Assembly (NCBI RefSeq): GCF_004001325.1
Contig: NZ_AP018722.1
Span: forward strand, 1,240,001-1,304,000
Origin: Thiomicrorhabdus aquaedulcis
GTDB taxonomy: Bacteria > Pseudomonadota > Gammaproteobacteria > Thiomicrospirales > Thiomicrospiraceae
Length of the DNA stretch: 64,000 nucleotides
Reading direction: 5' to 3'
The notes under the pieces: generated by a model
What the model was told of the DNA's origin: nothing
Seen by the model: only the letters and a program-made list of their open reading frames with translations
Database searches by the model: none
Translations under genes and position numbers: made by a program
In this document: one piece after another, positions 19,862 to 34,314 of the stretch
Position numbering within the stretch: position 1 is the first letter of the stretch
How the letters are laid out: each line of letters starts with the position of its first letter

Positions 19862-21157
19862 ATGGAATTATTTGATCGTCTTGAACGACGAGAGTTAGAA
19901 CGCGCTGTGCTGGTGCATGTTGATTTGCATGACGAAGCTGATCGTGAAGAGTTAGATGAATTATATGAACTAGTCGACTCGGCTGGAGCGCAAGCTTGTG
20001 CACTATTAACCACCAAGCGCAGCAAGCCAGACCCTAAATTATTTGTAGGTAAAGGTAAAGCTGAAGAAATTAAGCAGGCCGTTGAATTATACGAAGCCGA
20101 CGTTGTCATTTTTAATCACGCATTGACGCCTGCTCAAGAGCGTAATTTGTCCAATCTATTAGAGTGTCACGTAATAGACAGAGTGGGTTTAATCTTAGAT
20201 ATCTTTGCGCAACGTGCACGTTCTCATGAGGGAAAGTTGCAAGTTGAGTTAGCGCAGTTAAAACGCATGTCAACCCGATTGGTTAAAGGCTGGTCGCATT
20301 TGGATCGACAAGGTGGCATTGGTGCGCGCGGCCCTGGTGAAACTCAGCTTGAAACTGACAGACGACTTATTCAAGCTAAAATCAAGCAGTTAGAGCTGCG
20401 TATTGATAAAGTACGTCAACAGCGTGGTTTAGGGCGTCGTTCACGAAAACGCTCGGATGTGCCCACAGTAACTATTGTGGGATACACCAATGCAGGTAAA
20501 TCAACGCTGTTTAATCAAATGACTAACGCAGGGGTGTACGCTGAGGACAGGTTATTTGCCACACTCGATTCTACCTTGCGGCGCGTACATTTACCGGGTG
20601 CTGGTTCGGTTATTTTTGCCGACACCGTTGGTTTTATACGTCACATTCCACACGATTTGGTTACCGCGTTTCGTTCGACATTAGAGGAGACCAGTGAAGC
20701 TAATCTATTGATTCATTTGGTCGACGCTGCAGATATTCACCGTGAAGAAAAAATGCAAGACGTCTACGAGGTTATTAAAGAGGTAGGGGCTGATGGCGTG
20801 CCTCAACTGTTGGTCTTTAATAAAATAGATGCGTTAGAGCCCGCGGTTGAACCTAAAGTTGACTTTAATGAAGATGGCGTCCCGCAGCGCGTATGGATTT
20901 CGGCCAAAAGTGGTTCGGGCATTGATTTACTTATGAATTCGGTCGCCTCGTTTTTTAAGGGAACCTTCTTTACTGTGTCCATTACCTTAAGTATGCAAGC
21001 CGCTAAAAAACGTTCTGAGCTTTACAGTTTAGGCACTATTTTAGAAGAAGGGTTTGATGAGTTCGGCAACAGTCTGTTCAAAATGACTTTAACCGCTCAG
21101 GAATGGGATTCAATTAAAAGCTGGCCGGAACTTCTAGAGGCTAAAATCTTAGAGTGA
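19862..21157 (+). CDS. hflX: GTPase HflX
   Basis: Ribosome-associated GTPase (ribosome rescue/splitting under stress), 431 residues. The N-terminal HflX domain contains the glycine-rich GPGETQLETDRR. The G domain has G1 GYTNAGKST, G3 DTVGF and G4 NKID. It follows hfq by 169 bases in the conserved order hfq-hflX-hflK-hflC. No feature was seen in the 213-base gap that follows. Confidence 0.96.
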   Translation: MELFDRLERRELERAVLVHVDLHDEADREELDELYELVDSAGAQACALLTTKRSKPDPKLFVGKGKAEEIKQAVELYEADVVIFNHALTPAQERNLSNLLECHVIDRVGLILDIFAQRARSHEGKLQVELAQLKRMSTRLVKGWSHLDRQGGIGARGPGETQLETDRRLIQAKIKQLELRIDKVRQQRGLGRRSRKRSDVPTVTIVGYTNAGKSTLFNQMTNAGVYAEDRLFATLDSTLRRVHLPGAGSVIFADTVGFIRHIPHDLVTAFRSTLEETSEANLLIHLVDAADIHREEKMQDVYEVIKEVGADGVPQLLVFNKIDALEPAVEPKVDFNEDGVPQRVWISAKSGSGIDLLMNSVASFFKGTFFTVSITLSMQAAKKRSELYSLGTILEEGFDEFGNSLFKMTLTAQEWDSIKSWPELLEAKILE

Positions 21158-21369
21158 AGCTGACAAAAATTGAGGTTTCCAGGCCGTTTATGAAGGCGTT
21201 TAATGAGTAACAACCTTTGTAATATGAGCTTTTTACGCACACAACGACTCGTAAATGGCCTATAAATTGTATTAATAGATGACTTTTTTAACCTTTATCA
21301 CTAGAATAGTGAGCTTAATGTCCGCGCTCAGTGGACGTGTCAAGATGCCCAATGCATGGAGAATTTTAA

Positions 21370-22589
21370 ATGGCTTGGAATGAACCAGGTAAACCCGGAC
21401 AAGACCCTTGGGGTAATTCTGGAAATAACAATGGTGGCAATCAGCCGCCTAAGAAGCAAAATAATGACCCTGATTTAGACGCTTTATTAAAAAAAGCACA
21501 ATCTATCTTGGGCGGTGCCGGCAATCAATTTAATAATGCAGGCAATCGTTTTGTCGGTATGATTATTTTTGCCGTTATTGTGGTGGTTTGGTTGCTATCG
21601 GGTATTTATATTGTTGACCCAGCTGAGCGTGGCGTTGTAACGCGCTTTGGAGCGTTTGTAGAAGAAACCAAAGCCGGTCCGCATTGGCACTTGCCTTACC
21701 CTATTGAAGCGGTTCGCGTTGTTAACGTTGACCAAATTCGTACGGCCGAAATTGGATACCGCTCCGATTCTCGTAGCAAGGCTGGCAACGTGACTGAAGA
21801 ATCACTTATGTTGACCAAAGACGAAAACATTATTGATCTTAAGATTGCTGTTCAGTATCAGGTTCAAAGTGCCAATCAATATTTATTTGAAACGGCTGAC
21901 CCTGATGAAACCTTGCGTTCAGTGGTAGAGAGTGCTTTGCGTGAAGTAGTTGGTCAAAGCACTATGGACTTTGTTTTAACTGAGGGACGAAATGAAGTAG
22001 TGTCTCGTTTACAAACTTTGGCCCAAGAGCGTCTAACGTCTTACAACAGTGGTTTATTAATTACCAGTGTAAACTTGCAAGACGCTCAACCGCCAGAACA
22101 AGTTCAGTCAGCGTTTGCCGACGTTGTTAAAGCTCGTGAAGACCGTGAGCGTTTAATTAATGAAGCAGAAGCTTATTCTAACGATGTTATACCAAAAGCT
22201 CGTGGTGCAGCAGCACGTGAATTAGAAGAAGCCAGTGCGTATCACGATCGAGTGATTGCACAAGCAAAAGGGGAGTCAGCACGTTTTACCAGTATCATGG
22301 TCGAATACCAAAAGGCACCTGAAGTAACGCGCAGTCGTTTATATATTGACGCTGTGTCGAATGTATTAACCAATACCACTAAGATTTTGTTGGCTCTGAA
22401 AGCGGTAATAATTTACTGTATCTGCCTTTAGACAAAATGGTAGGAGGTCAAGCGGTTCCGTTTGCTCCAGCACAGGGTGTAGCAACAGGCACTCCAGCCA
22501 GCGCAACACCTTCAGGCGCATCGACTGATGCAAATGGCGGGCAAAGAACCAATATCAGAGATTACTTAAAAAATAGGGAGCTACGTTAA
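21370..22589 (+). CDS. hflK: Membrane protease regulator HflK (SPFH), frameshifted
   Basis: HflK joins HflC to control FtsH. The Gly/Asn/Pro-rich N-terminus is followed by one membrane helix (about 63-80) and an SPFH domain, then a coiled coil. The frame breaks near 22393: the raw frame stops at 22431 after TTKILL, while the next frame continues SESGNNLLYLPLDKM to a TAA at 22587-22589 that overlaps the hflC ATG (TAATG). One missing base, probably A in a GAC codon, restores about 406 residues. The overlapping stop and start supports the repaired version. Confidence 0.93.
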
Positions 22590-23449
22590 TGAAATCTGTA
22601 TTTTCAATTTTAGTGGCGGCTATTTTATTTATTGGCAGCAGCTCGGTTTACGTTATTAATCAATGGGAAACCGGTGTTGTATTGCGTCTAGGTGAGATTG
22701 TCAAAGCTGATGTAGAACCAGGCCTACATTTAAAAGTTCCTTTTATAAACAATGTGCGTACATTTGATGCACGTTTACAAACTTTAGATGCACAAACCGA
22801 ACGTTATTTAACCAGTGAAAAGAAAAACTTAGAAGTGGATTCGTTTGTTAAATGGCGTATCAAAGATGTGGCATTATTTTATACCACTATGAACGGTGAT
22901 AATCGTCTTGCTGGATTGCGTTTGTCGCAAATTGTGAAAGATGGTTTGCGTGCTGAATTTGGTAACCGCACGGTAAATGAAGTTATTTCGGGTGAGCGTG
23001 TTGAGATTGCCAATCGCATTCGCAACAGCACAGCCGAGGCCGCTAAGTCTTTTGGTATTCAAATTGATGACGTACGTATCAAACGTATTGATTTAGCCAA
23101 GGACATTAGTGAGTCTGTCTATCGTCGTATGGAAGCAGAGCGTAACCGTGTTGCTAAAGATCTACGCTCTAAAGGCGCAGAGGCCGCTGAGAAAATTCGT
23201 GCCGATGCTGACCGTCAAAGGGTAGTTATATTGGCCGATGCATACAGCGAGGCTGAAATTTTACGCGGTAAAGGCGACGCGACTTCAGCAGAGATTTACG
23301 CTCTGGCTTACAGCAAAGACGCTGAGTTTTATAATTTTTACCACAGCATGAATGCATATCAAGCCGCGTTTAATGAAAAGTCAGATGTAATGTTGGTTGA
23401 TCCAAAGTCAGACTTCTTTAAATACTTTAATAAGTCTGCAGAACAATAA
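22589..23449 (+). CDS. hflC: Membrane protease regulator HflC (SPFH)
   Basis: 286-residue SPFH protein with an N-terminal membrane anchor (residues 3-22) followed by the band-7 domain and a coiled coil. It forms the periplasmic HflKC cage around FtsH. Its start overlaps the stop of hflK by one base. It is followed by a clear intrinsic terminator, so the hfq-hflC run probably ends here. A partial palindrome occurs at 22717-22726 (EPGLH). Confidence 0.95.
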   Translation: MKSVFSILVAAILFIGSSSVYVINQWETGVVLRLGEIVKADVEPGLHLKVPFINNVRTFDARLQTLDAQTERYLTSEKKNLEVDSFVKWRIKDVALFYTTMNGDNRLAGLRLSQIVKDGLRAEFGNRTVNEVISGERVEIANRIRNSTAEAAKSFGIQIDDVRIKRIDLAKDISESVYRRMEAERNRVAKDLRSKGAEAAEKIRADADRQRVVILADAYSEAEILRGKGDATSAEIYALAYSKDAEFYNFYHSMNAYQAAFNEKSDVMLVDPKSDFFKYFNKSAEQ

Positions 23450-23467
23450 GCTGTAATTTATATGAGA

Positions 23468-23493
23468 AAAGGTGGGGTTAACCCACCTTTTTT
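23468..23493 (+). terminator. Intrinsic terminator after hflC
   Basis: Stem AAAGGTGGG / CCCACCTTT with a five-base loop, running into T residues. It ends nine bases before the DUF2065 start. Confidence 0.8.
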
Positions 23494-23501
23494 ATGGAAG
23501 C

Positions 23502-23689
23502 ATGATAGAGAATGCCTTAATTGTTGCAATTGCGTTAGTCTTTATTTTGGAAGGACTTTTACCGTTTGTTTTTCCAAATTTTGGCGAAAATTGATGCTTG
23601 AGGCGGTTATTTTGACCGAAAAGCAACTTAGATTAATGGGTCTATTCGCAATAACTGTGGGTATGACCTTGCTGCTATTTTTTAGTTAA
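23502..23689 (+). CDS. DUF2065 (YjeT-like) small membrane protein, frameshifted
   Basis: About 62 residues with two hydrophobic helices: MIENALIVAIALVFILEGL and MGLFAITVGMTLLLFFS. It corresponds to the small inner-membrane DUF2065 protein usually found after hflC. From ATG 23502 (GGAAG upstream) the frame reads to FPNF and then breaks at a run of four T (23579-23582). With a fifth T it continues WRKLMLEAVILTEKQLRLMG to the stop at 23689. The function is unknown. Confidence 0.8.
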
Positions 23690-23799
23690 GACGGCTAAAT
23701 TGATTTACAATATCTGCGCAAATTTATTTTAGAGTAATACAAACGTTTGACATAGGCATTGCTTATGCAAGGGTTTCAATACAAAAAGAAGTTTTTATA

Positions 23800-24987
23800 A
23801 TGCAACAATCCACATGGTTTACGCCGGAAGGTTTAGAGGATCTCTTACCGCCGCAAGCGCAAAAATTAGAATATTATCGACGCAAATTAATGGATGGTTT
23901 TCAATCATCTGGTTACGATTTGGTTTTACCTCCATTGGCAGAATTTACAGATTCATTGTTGACAGGTACCGCCAGACACACAGCCATTGATACGTGTCGT
24001 TTTACCGATCAAGAAAGTGGCAGAATGATGGGCGTTCGTGCCGATATGACCCCACAAGTAGCGCGTATTGTTAGTAACCGCCTTAAGTCAAAAGACATTA
24101 TTTCACGTTTGTGTTATGTGGGTGAAGTTCTTAAAACACGTAATAACAAAGCCAAAGGTTCGCGTAGTCCAATTCAAGTAGGCGCCGAATTATTTGGTCA
24201 CGCAGGCGTGGAAAGTGACATTGAAATCATTGAATTAATGCTTGAGAGCATGCACTCTCTAAACCTACAAGACATTAAGATGAGTCTTGGGCATGTTGCT
24301 GTGGTGGATGAGTTAATTTCTTTAGCGGGTTTAGACGCGGCACAGTCAAGTGAGTTAATTGCTATTCTTGAAAGAAAAGCGATACCCGAATACGCTGTTT
24401 TTTTAACTCAAGTAAACTTACCTGAAGCAGTTAAGTCGGCATTTAATCATTTACCCATGCTGTGTGGTGATGCAAAAAGTGTATTGGTTCTCAGTAAAAG
24501 TATTTTGCTTGGTTTATCAACAATCTTGGATCAAGCATTAGAAAATATTCAAGGTGTAATGGATTATGTAGAAGCTCATTATTCACTGCCTATTCATCTT
24601 GATCTTGCTGATATTCGTGGTTACCAATATCACACTGGAATTATTTTTGCATGTTATACCACCGCTGGAAAACTGCAACCACTGGCAAAAGGTGGGCGTT
24701 ATGACAATATTGGTTCTGAGTTTGGCTTGGCTTTGCCAGCCACAGGTTTTAGTTTAGACTTACGGATTGCATTAGATTTGCTTGCACCGTTAATATCTAC
24801 CTCAAAGGGCACTGTTTATATGCCTTTAGTTACCGATACCTCGACAAGTCAATCCTTAAAAAGTAAGGTTAACGAGCTCAAGGAACAAGGTTATCAGGTT
24901 GTTAAGTCGTATGATTTAGCGGCACTTAACCCAGGTAGTTTTCGATTAGTAGAAGTTTCAGGTCAGTGGATGGTTGAAACGGTTTAA
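23800..24987 (+). CDS. hisZ: ATP phosphoribosyltransferase regulatory subunit HisZ
   Basis: Histidyl-tRNA-synthetase paralogue, 395 residues, that activates the short form of HisG in histidine synthesis. The class II core is recognisable (RADMTPQVARI, LCYVGEVLKT, KGGRYDNIGSEFG), but the anticodon-binding domain is absent. It precedes purA in the conserved hflKC-hisZ-purA order. hisG is not in the window. Confidence 0.93.
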   Translation: MQQSTWFTPEGLEDLLPPQAQKLEYYRRKLMDGFQSSGYDLVLPPLAEFTDSLLTGTARHTAIDTCRFTDQESGRMMGVRADMTPQVARIVSNRLKSKDIISRLCYVGEVLKTRNNKAKGSRSPIQVGAELFGHAGVESDIEIIELMLESMHSLNLQDIKMSLGHVAVVDELISLAGLDAAQSSELIAILERKAIPEYAVFLTQVNLPEAVKSAFNHLPMLCGDAKSVLVLSKSILLGLSTILDQALENIQGVMDYVEAHYSLPIHLDLADIRGYQYHTGIIFACYTTAGKLQPLAKGGRYDNIGSEFGLALPATGFSLDLRIALDLLAPLISTSKGTVYMPLVTDTSTSQSLKSKVNELKEQGYQVVKSYDLAALNPGSFRLVEVSGQWMVETV

Positions 24988-25075
24988 GAACTGTTTTAAT
25001 CTTGTTTTAAATTTCAAGAGGCTTTTGTGCATGCTTGAATTGCGTTAAAAATGTGGAAAATTGCACGCTTTGTGA

Positions 25076-26512
<1,437 letters not shown>

Positions 26513-26534
26513 GGTTGTTTAAGGCTTAAATTAA

Positions 26535-26575
26535 AAACCCAAGTAGATTAGAGGCTGATCCACTTGGGTTTTTTT
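26535..26575 (+). terminator. Intrinsic terminator after purA
   Basis: Ten-base stem AAACCCAAGT / ACTTGGGTTT followed by a T run. It lies between convergent purA and the CheY-like gene. Confidence 0.75.
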
Positions 26576-26602
26576 GTATGCGGCGTGATTGTAACGCTTG
26601 AT

Positions 26603-26956
26603 TTAAAAGCGCTCTAATATCTTAATTAATTTTTCAGGATCAAAAGGTTTTACAATCCAACCAGTCGCACCGAGTTGTTTGCCTTGTTCTTTTAACTCAT
26701 CGCTGGCCTCGGTTGTGAGCATTAATACCGGTACAAATTTGTACTGAGCTTGCTGTCTAAGATGACCTAAAAACTCCAACCCCGTCATAACCGGCATATT
26801 AACGTCCGAAATAACGACATCAAAATTCTCTTTTAAAATTGCGTTTAATCCCTCTTGACCGTTCTCAGCGGTAGTTACATCGTAGTGTTTGCTTAAGACA
26901 AGCTCGACCAGTTTGCGCATTGAGCGTGCATCATCAACATAAAGTATTTTTTTCAT
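26603..26956 (-). CDS. CheY-like single-domain response regulator
   Basis: A 117-residue stand-alone receiver domain with D8/D9, phospho-acceptor D51 in ISDVNMP, T81/T82 and K103 in VKPF. There is no output domain. Chemotaxis-type or phosphorelay function is possible, but no kinase or chemotaxis gene is adjacent. It is divergent from ppiD with a 220-base gap that holds a palindrome copy. Confidence 0.88.
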   Translation of the reverse strand: MKKILYVDDARSMRKLVELVLSKHYDVTTAENGQEGLNAILKENFDVVISDVNMPVMTGLEFLGHLRQQAQYKFVPVLMLTTEASDELKEQGKQLGATGWIVKPFDPEKLIKILERF

Positions 26957-27036
26957 TATGAGCCACTTTTTTTCTTGTAAATACGTATATTAGTGGATTT
27001 ATGCCGAACAAAAGTTATTTTTAGCCAACTAAATTC

Positions 27037-27048
27037 ACCAGGCCTGGT
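27037..27048. repeat. ACCAGGCCTGGT palindrome in the divergent cheY-like/ppiD gap
   Basis: Perfect 12-mer, 81 bases upstream of the CheY-like ATG and 129 bases upstream of ppiD. Confidence 0.85.
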
Positions 27049-27176
27049 AATGTTTGCTTAATTCGTCTTTAAAATACTTGTTAACCAATAAATAGAATGC
27101 AAATAAGATGAAACCTGCTCAGCAGATTGGTATCATATCGACTATTTTTTAATGCTATGCCCACAAAGGATTTACC

Positions 27177-29080
27177 ATGTTACAAACCATTCGAGATCAT
27201 GCTCAAGGCTGGATAGCTTGGGTTATTGTCGGTCTGATTATTTTAACGTTTGCCCTATTTGGGATTGATCAGTACGCCCGCGGCGATAAGCTGGTTACCG
27301 TCGCAGAAGTCAATGGTGAGGACATCACGGCCACGAGCTTTTTAACTCTGTACAATCGACAAAAAGTTCGTTTGCAAGAGCAGTTTGGCGACTTATATGA
27401 TCAAGTGGTTAAAGACGAAGAATTGCGTAATCAGGTTTTGGATGCGTTAATTGAGTCTGAGGTAATACGTCAGTGGTCACGCGACAGTAATATGACGATT
27501 AGCGATCAGCAATTGGCCGCCACGATTCATGGTGCTGAAGTATTTCATCAAGATGGCACGTTTTCAGACAAGGTCTACGAAGAAATCTTAATGCGTAATG
27601 GTTTAAATGTGGCTCGGTTTGAATATGAGCAGCGTCAATACTTGTTAGAAGCACAGTACCGTGAGCTGACCAATGGTTCAAACTTTACCACCGCATTTGA
27701 GCTTAACCAACTAGCCAACTTGCAAGGCCAACAACGTGATGTTAGTTATTTACGCGTAGATCAACGTCCATTTTTAACAACTGTTCAAGTAACAGATGAG
27801 CAAATTGCACAGCATTATGAAGCGCAAAAAGCACTGTATGTTGAAGCCGAAAAAGTTGCGATTGACTACATTGAATTGTCACAAGCCACTATCGCTGAGT
27901 CGGTCGCGGTCAGTGATGAAATCATTACAAACTATTATAATGAAAACCAGTCGGCTTTTACTCAACCAGAAAAGCGTCAAGCTAAGCATATTTTGATTGC
28001 CGTCGACGCGAATAACCCTGAATCTGAAGCCGCCGCATCTGTGGTGCTTGCCGAGGTTCAAGCTAAATTAAAAGCCGGTGATTCGTTTGAAACGTTAGCG
28101 CAAACTTATTCAAAAGACCCTGGCTCGGCCAGTTTAGGAGGGGATTTAGGTTCGTTTGAGCAAGGCATGATGGTACCTGCATTTGATGAAGCTGTTTTTT
28201 CGATGGACGTTAATCAAGTCAGTGAACCTGTACAAACTGAATTTGGCTATCATTTAATTAAGTTGATGGCGATTGAACCCCCTAAAGTACAAGCATTAGC
28301 CGACATTAAAGTCGATGTTACTGCTCAGTATCAAATGCAACAAGCCGAAAAGCAGTATTTTGAAATGCTAGAAAAGCTTAATGTATTGGCTTACGAGCAA
28401 CCCGACAGTCTTGAACCAGCTGCACAAGCAGTAGGTTTAAGCGTTATAACTTCTGAAAATTTGGCCGGGAGGGTGGCCCCGGTGATGTGTTGTCTAATAC
28501 AAAAGTGGCTAATTTAGCGTTTTCGGATGAGGTTTTGAAATCTCGTCAAAACAGCACTTCCATTGAACTTTCTCCAAACCGTTCGGTTTTTATACGTTTA
28601 AATGAACATTTCCCAAGTAAACAAAAAACTTTAGAAGAAGTGGCCACTGTTATTAAAGAACAATTGGTACGTCAAGCAGCGATTGATGAAGCCGCGCGTT
28701 TGGCCAGCACTTTATTTGAAAAAGTTACTAAAGGTGAAGCACCAGAAACTCTTGCAAAAGAAGGGATTGAGTGGAGTGTAGTGGGCTGGGTAGGGCGAGA
28801 TACGCAAAAACTATTACCACAATTAACGGCGGATATTTTTAAAGCGTCTAAGCCGGTTAATGGTCAACCAACTTGGCGTTCGCTTCAATTAAACACCGGT
28901 GATACTCTGTTGATTCAGTTAAAAGGTATTAAAACAGACGCTATTACAGAAGAACAGAAAACGCCATTATTAACAGCTTATGCTGACTTGATCAGCGGAG
29001 CTGAACTTGATGTGCGATTAAATTCGTTGTTGGCAAATGCTGAAGTGGTTAAAAAGCCAGAGTATTTAACCCTTAAGTAA
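27177..29080 (+). CDS. ppiD: Periplasmic folding chaperone/PPIase PpiD, frameshifted
   Basis: SecYEG-associated periplasmic chaperone anchored by one N-terminal helix (about 12-31). A SurA-like N-domain is followed by a parvulin domain (about 255-370: QAKHILI, SLGGDLGSF, FGYHLIKL). The frame breaks at 28465-28469 after ITSENLA. The next frame continues GGPGDVLSNTKVANLAFSDEVL to 29080, giving about 634 residues, close to E. coli PpiD (623). One missing C in a GCCCGGG context explains it. Confidence 0.92.
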
Positions 29081-29134
29081 AGCTGTTTTACTTAACGGTT
29101 TTAAATCGTCACCGCCTCTTAATTGGCTGTAAAC

Positions 29135-29178
29135 AAAAAAGCCCCTAACAACAACGCCTGGTTGTTAGGGGCTTTTTT
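29135..29178. terminator. Bidirectional terminator between ppiD and hflD
   Basis: Twelve-base perfect stem GCCCCTAACAAC / GTTGTTAGGGGC with an eight-base loop, flanked by A6 on the left and T6 on the right, so it can work for both convergent genes. Confidence 0.9.
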
Positions 29179-29189
29179 GTTTTGAGATT

Positions 29190-29903
29190 TTAATCGGGTC
29201 TAAAATAACTGGGTGGTTCAGACTGATTGTTGTCGCTATTGGTGTCAGTTGGTTGAGTAAGTTTCGTGGCAGGGGGTCGATACAATGCTTGAGCCGATTG
29301 AAGATATTTTTTGCGTGATAAAATCAATCCCCAACGCGTTCCACCCACTTGACTCCAAAGCAGAGATGCACGAATGCCAGCCAAAAGCAGCGCGCGAATT
29401 TTATTGGCGGTGTTGGGGTTTTGTAGATGGCCATGTTGACCATTAACCATAATTCTGGGCTTAATGTTGCTAACGTTTTCGGTATAAGCGCGCGCAATGC
29501 TGGCGATGACGTTTTCGTGCAGTTCGCTAAAATGCACTTGTTGCGTTTTAGCGGTGCTTAATATGCCAGCAATTTTTTCAAACGGTGTGCCTAACTGTGA
29601 TAACTTTTTTTGTAAAATAATTAAGGTTAAAACGTAACGCGTAATTTCGATATTACGATTTTGCATTGCCATGTCAGAGCTCATTTGCGCCAATAGAGTG
29701 TTTACGCCTACCTGTAAATTGGCAATGTCACCCCCAAATACATCCAAAGTGCTCTGCGGGTTTTCGACAAAGAGCGATTGAATACAGGTTTTATAAGCCA
29801 ACTCATCCGTTTTGCCCGTGGTGGCCAATTCGAAGACCAATTGAGCGGCCTGATAAAGGCCTACTAAAGCCAGTGTTTTATCTTGTTGGGTAAAGTCTGC
29901 CAT
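29190..29903 (-). CDS. hflD: HflD-like protein
   Basis: 237 residues of mostly helical sequence with the family start (QDKTLALVGLYQAAQLV) and the later GQHGHLQNP and RALLLAGIRASLLWSQVGG blocks. In E. coli HflD is a peripheral membrane protein affecting lambda lysogeny, and its gene follows mnmA, as here (58 bases). The C-terminal tail is Thr/Asn/Ser-rich and unconserved. Confidence 0.88.
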   Translation of the reverse strand: MADFTQQDKTLALVGLYQAAQLVFELATTGKTDELAYKTCIQSLFVENPQSTLDVFGGDIANLQVGVNTLLAQMSSDMAMQNRNIEITRYVLTLIILQKKLSQLGTPFEKIAGILSTAKTQQVHFSELHENVIASIARAYTENVSNIKPRIMVNGQHGHLQNPNTANKIRALLLAGIRASLLWSQVGGTRWGLILSRKKYLQSAQALYRPPATKLTQPTDTNSDNNQSEPPSYFRPD

Positions 29904-29960
29904 AAGGTGTGTCCAATTAATTATTTTAAAAATCTTTAAAACGTCTTTTAAAGATTGTGA

Positions 29961-31139
29961 TTACGGTGCGTTTTGGGCAGTTAAATCAAGGTTAACTTCG
30001 GCAAGAGTATGAAAACGTTGCTCAATAATTCCGCCTCCTAAGCAGTCATCGGCTTGGTAAAATACCACCGATTGTCCTGGCGCTATGGCTGTTTGCGGTT
30101 GATCAAACTGCACTACAATTTTGTCATTTTGGGCATATATAATTTGACAAGGTTGCTCTTCTTGACGATAACGTATTTTAGCTTTAAGTGGCGTGTTGAG
30201 TGCTGGGCAGTGACCAGCCACCCAATCTAACGTATCGGCAGTCAGCACCGCATGTTGCAGCAGTGGATGCTGTTTGCCTTGTACGGCAATTAATCTATTA
30301 AGCGCTAAATCTTTGTCGGCTGCAAACCAAGGTGCATTGTCTTCACCGTGACCACCGCCTACGCCTAGGCCTTTTCGTTGGCCCAGAGTGTGATACATTA
30401 AACCTTCATGGCGACCAATAATGTGTCCTTTGTCGTCGACAATGTCCCCCGGTTGTGCGGGCAGAAAGCGTTGTAAAAAGTCTTTAAATTTACGCTCTCC
30501 AATAAAACAGATGCCTGTACTGTCTTTTTTATTGTGTGTGACCAGGCCTGCTTGTTCTGCTAAGTGTCTTACCATTGGTTTTTCTAGTTCACCAATAGGA
30601 AAAAGCGTTTTTTGCAATTGCGCTTGCTGTAAGGTGTACAAAAAATAACTTTGGTCTTTATTGGCGTCTAAACCTTTAAGTAAATGAAACTTTCCATTAG
30701 CGTCTGTGCTGATGCGTGCGTAATGCCCCGTGGCAATGTAGTCCGCTCCCAAAGTCATTGCGTGCTGTAAAAAGGCTTTAAACTTAACTTCTTTATTGCA
30801 CAAAATATCTGGATTGGGTGTTCTTCCTACTTGATATTCTTGCAAAAAGTGGGCAAATACATTGTCCCAATATTCGCCCGAGAAATTCTCGATGTGCACC
30901 GGAATGTCCAACTTTTCGGCAATGGCTAAGACGTCTTTTAAATCTTCGGCCGCCGGACAAAAGTCTTCGGTGTCGTCGCCTTCCCAGTTTTTCATAAACA
31001 AGCCTTCGACTTGATAGCCTTGCTCTTTAAGCAACCATGCGGTCACCGACGAGTCAACACCGCCCGATAAGCCCACAATGACTTTGATACGCTGATTGAT
31101 TGGGTTAAATAAAAAAGGAGATTGAATGGAATCGCTCAT
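29961..31139 (-). CDS. mnmA: tRNA-specific 2-thiouridylase MnmA
   Basis: Makes s2U34 in tRNA Lys/Glu/Gln. 392 residues with the PP-loop [10 protein letters not shown] (about 22-31). Catalytic cysteines lie in [12 protein letters not shown] and [23 protein letters not shown] and the C-terminal beta-barrel are present. A partial palindrome at 30541 is read as QAGLV. The N-terminus has about 15 extra residues before the usual family start. Confidence 0.95.
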   Translation of the reverse strand: MSDSIQSPFLFNPINQRIKVIVGLSGGVDSSVTAWLLKEQGYQVEGLFMKNWEGDDTEDFCPAAEDLKDVLAIAEKLDIPVHIENFSGEYWDNVFAHFLQEYQVGRTPNPDILCNKEVKFKAFLQHAMTLGADYIATGHYARISTDANGKFHLLKGLDANKDQSYFLYTLQQAQLQKTLFPIGELEKPMVRHLAEQAGLVTHNKKDSTGICFIGERKFKDFLQRFLPAQPGDIVDDKGHIIGRHEGLMYHTLGQRKGLGVGGGHGEDNAPWFAADKDLALNRLIAVQGKQHPLLQHAVLTADTLDWVAGHCPALNTPLKAKIRYRQEEQPCQIIYAQNDKIVVQFDQPQTAIAPGQSVVFYQADDCLGGGIIEQRFHTLAEVNLDLTAQNAP

Positions 31140-31230
31140 AAGCTTAGGGTTCGCGTTTTAATTAATTTTTAAGACCCACATTTTAACAGAGCCTGGCGTT
31201 GGCAAACAGTTGATTAACACTGGTCTGTAA

Positions 31231-31302
31231 AGCAAAATATGGTGTGTAATGTTAAGCAAAATATGGTGTGTAATGTTAAGCAAAATATGGTGTGTAATGT
31301 TA
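31231..31302. repeat. Three identical 24-bp tandem repeats at the end of rluE
   Basis: Unit AGCAAAATATGGTGTGTAATGTTA at 31231-31254, 31255-31278 and 31279-31302, with a partial fourth unit (AGCAA) after it. The last three bases of unit 3 are the complement of the rluE stop codon. The units are identical, implying recent expansion. Confidence 0.9.
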
Positions 31303-31857
31303 AGCAATAGAGCGTAATACGCTTTGACCTGGTTGTAAGCCCTCTAGACTCCAATCGCCAATTTTTAGACGAATTAAACGTAACGTTGCGCATCCTACTG
31401 CGGCCGTCATACGTCGGACTTGGCGATTTTTACCCTCGGTAATAGTGAGTTCTAACCACGTGGTAGGAATCAATTTACGCTCTCGAACGGGCGGGTTTCG
31501 CGGCCATAGCCAGTCGGGTTGAGGTACTACTTTGGCTTTGGCGGGGCGAGTTAGACCGTCTTTGAGTAGCACACCGGCTTGAAGCTGTTTAAGCGCCGCT
31601 GAATTTAGAATGCCTTCGACCTGAACCAAATAGGTTTTAGAGAGTTTATTGGCCGGGTTAGCAATCTGATGCTGTAATTGGCCGTCGTCGGTCAGCAGTA
31701 AAAGGCCTTCCGAATCGCGGTCTAAACGTCCTGCGGCGTAAAAATTGGGGAGTTGAATGTAGTCGGCTAAGGTTTGACGTTGGCCTGCAAACTCAGGCTC
31801 ATCGGTAAATTGGCATAAAACATTAAACGGTTTGTTAAATAAAAGAACAGAACTCAT
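31300..31857 (-). CDS. rluE: 23S rRNA pseudouridine synthase, RluE type
   Basis: RsuA/RluE family enzyme of about 185 residues without an S4 domain. Catalytic Asp lies in [18 protein letters not shown], and [14 protein letters not shown] is the C-terminal family motif. E. coli RluE modifies U2457; the assignment rests on the short length and start [17 protein letters not shown] at 31857 is chosen over GTG at 31872. The stop codon lies in a 24-bp tandem array. Confidence 0.85.
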   Translation of the reverse strand: MSSVLLFNKPFNVLCQFTDEPEFAGQRQTLADYIQLPNFYAAGRLDRDSEGLLLLTDDGQLQHQIANPANKLSKTYLVQVEGILNSAALKQLQAGVLLKDGLTRPAKAKVVPQPDWLWPRNPPVRERKLIPTTWLELTITEGKNRQVRRMTAAVGCATLRLIRLKIGDWSLEGLQPGQSVLRSIA

Positions 31858-31971
31858 AGAGGGTACAGGCACTTTTGTGGTCGACTTTTGTGGTTGGTCG
31901 GTTAAAATAGCTCGTATTCTAACAAATTTTAGCCTTTAACGCCGAGCCGGCTGTACGCTTAAGTTTTAAAA

Positions 31972-31989
31972 GAGACCTTTGCTCGGTGG
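31972..31989 (+). mobile_element. Solitary foldback-element end upstream of icd
   Basis: GAGACCTTTGCTCGGTGG resembles the left end of the foldback family (GAGACCTTTGCACGAGTG). No matching right end is seen nearby, so it is a decayed remnant. Confidence 0.5.
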
Positions 31990-32025
31990 TTTTTGCGTTT
32001 ATTCCTGTATTTTGCTTTGATCTAA

Positions 32026-34278
<2,253 letters not shown>

Positions 34279-34314
34279 CCCAAAGCGTTTAAAATAAGTT
34301 GTTAATAACAAAAG

